Source: Symbiodinium natans (taxonomy: Eukaryota; Sar; Dinophyceae; Suessiales; Symbiodiniaceae). From it: a stretch of 64,000 nt of DNA. The stretch covers positions 651,290 to 715,289 of the forward strand of contig CAJNDS010002035.1 in assembly GCA_905221605.1 (NCBI GenBank), read 5' to 3'. Position numbers and translations under genes: made by a program. Position 1 is the first letter of the stretch. The number at the start of each line of letters is the position of its first letter. The notes below the pieces were generated by a model. That model searched no databases. It was given only the letters and a program-made list of their open reading frames with translations, and was not told the DNA's origin. Shown in pieces: positions 63,661-64,000 of this stretch.

Positions 63661-64000
63661 CGGTGTCCGGGCAGCCCCCAAATTCACTTCGGATAGGGGG
63701 GGGGGGGGTTTCCGTTTTAAAGGGCGCGCCTCCGCCAAGCATTGACCCCCCCGGCAATTGAATTCGGATAGGGGGGGTATCCTGGTGAAAGGCCCGGGCA
63801 GCCCCCAAATTGACGTCGGATAGGGGGGGTATCCGTTTCAACAGCCCGGGACCCCCCGCAATTGAATTCGGATAGGGGGGGGGGGTATCCTGGTTAAAGG
63901 CCCGGGCAGCCCCCAAATTGACTTCGGATAGGGAGGGGGGGGGGGTATCCGTTTTAAAGGCCCGGGGCCCCCCCACAATTGATTTCGGATAGGGGGGGGG
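63661..64000. repeat. GC-rich tandem repeat with CAATTGAATTCGGATAGGGG units
   Basis: At least six units of about 45-60 bp: CCCCCAAATTGACTTCGGAT, then a G run and TATCC, then a GGCCCGGG spacer. It continues past the window end. Confidence 0.85.

Noticed and set aside
1-64000. tRNA, rRNA or spliced-leader genes
   Set aside because: I looked for conserved tRNA box-like and rRNA segments and saw none by eye. A covariance-model search would be needed to exclude them.

Overview
This is eukaryotic nuclear DNA, most likely from a dinoflagellate. The sequence shows three things that point there: TTTAGGG/CCCTAAA telomere-type heptamers dispersed almost everywhere, genes split into many tiny exons, and introns that mostly start GC or GA rather than GT and end AG followed by G. 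That splice grammar and that heptamer are known from Symbiodiniaceae. I see no rRNA, tRNA or CRISPR. All exon models were read by hand from frame, splice grammar and protein-family conservation, without transcript evidence.

Layout. 1-6.3 kb: degenerate CCCCAAA/CCCTAAA repeats with a few unassigned exon-like pieces. 6.3-20.4 kb (+): a SulP/SLC26-type anion transporter with a C-terminal STAS domain, in about 24 exons of mostly 36-117 nt; its N-terminal exons were not found. 20,528-28,573: an intact-length tyrosine-recombinase retroelement with split direct repeats (A1 ... B1-A2-B2), inserted without target duplication inside a small palindromic element. It encodes a broken tyrosine recombinase, a Gag-like protein, and a cytosine-5 DNA methyltransferase fused to reverse transcriptase/RNase H. 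28.6-38 kb: repeats, small inverted-repeat elements and isolated exon-like segments. 38,214-47,320 (+): a roughly 1,890-residue secreted beta-helix/cysteine-rich/multi-TM surface protein in 17 exons. About 49.5-56.3 kb (+): a charged coiled-coil protein in many short exons. 56.5-64 kb: tandemly duplicated G-rich blocks, a four-copy 0.59-0.67 kb tandem repeat, long TTTAGGG arrays, one minus-strand nuclease-like exon and GC-rich tandem repeats.

The most unusual signal is how introns are built. In the transporter gene, introns tend to open with TTTAGGG (G-strand) and close with CCCTAAA (C-strand), so the pre-mRNA could pair across each intron. In the surface-protein gene, introns are either pure CCCTAAA arrays or short terminal-inverted-repeat elements. 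Most are flanked by short direct repeats, with the 5' splice site at the first base of the left copy. At 11.6 kb a CCCTAAA array sits between perfect 14-bp direct repeats, so the arrays behave like insertions. Telomere-like repeats here therefore look like a mobile, intron-generating substance.
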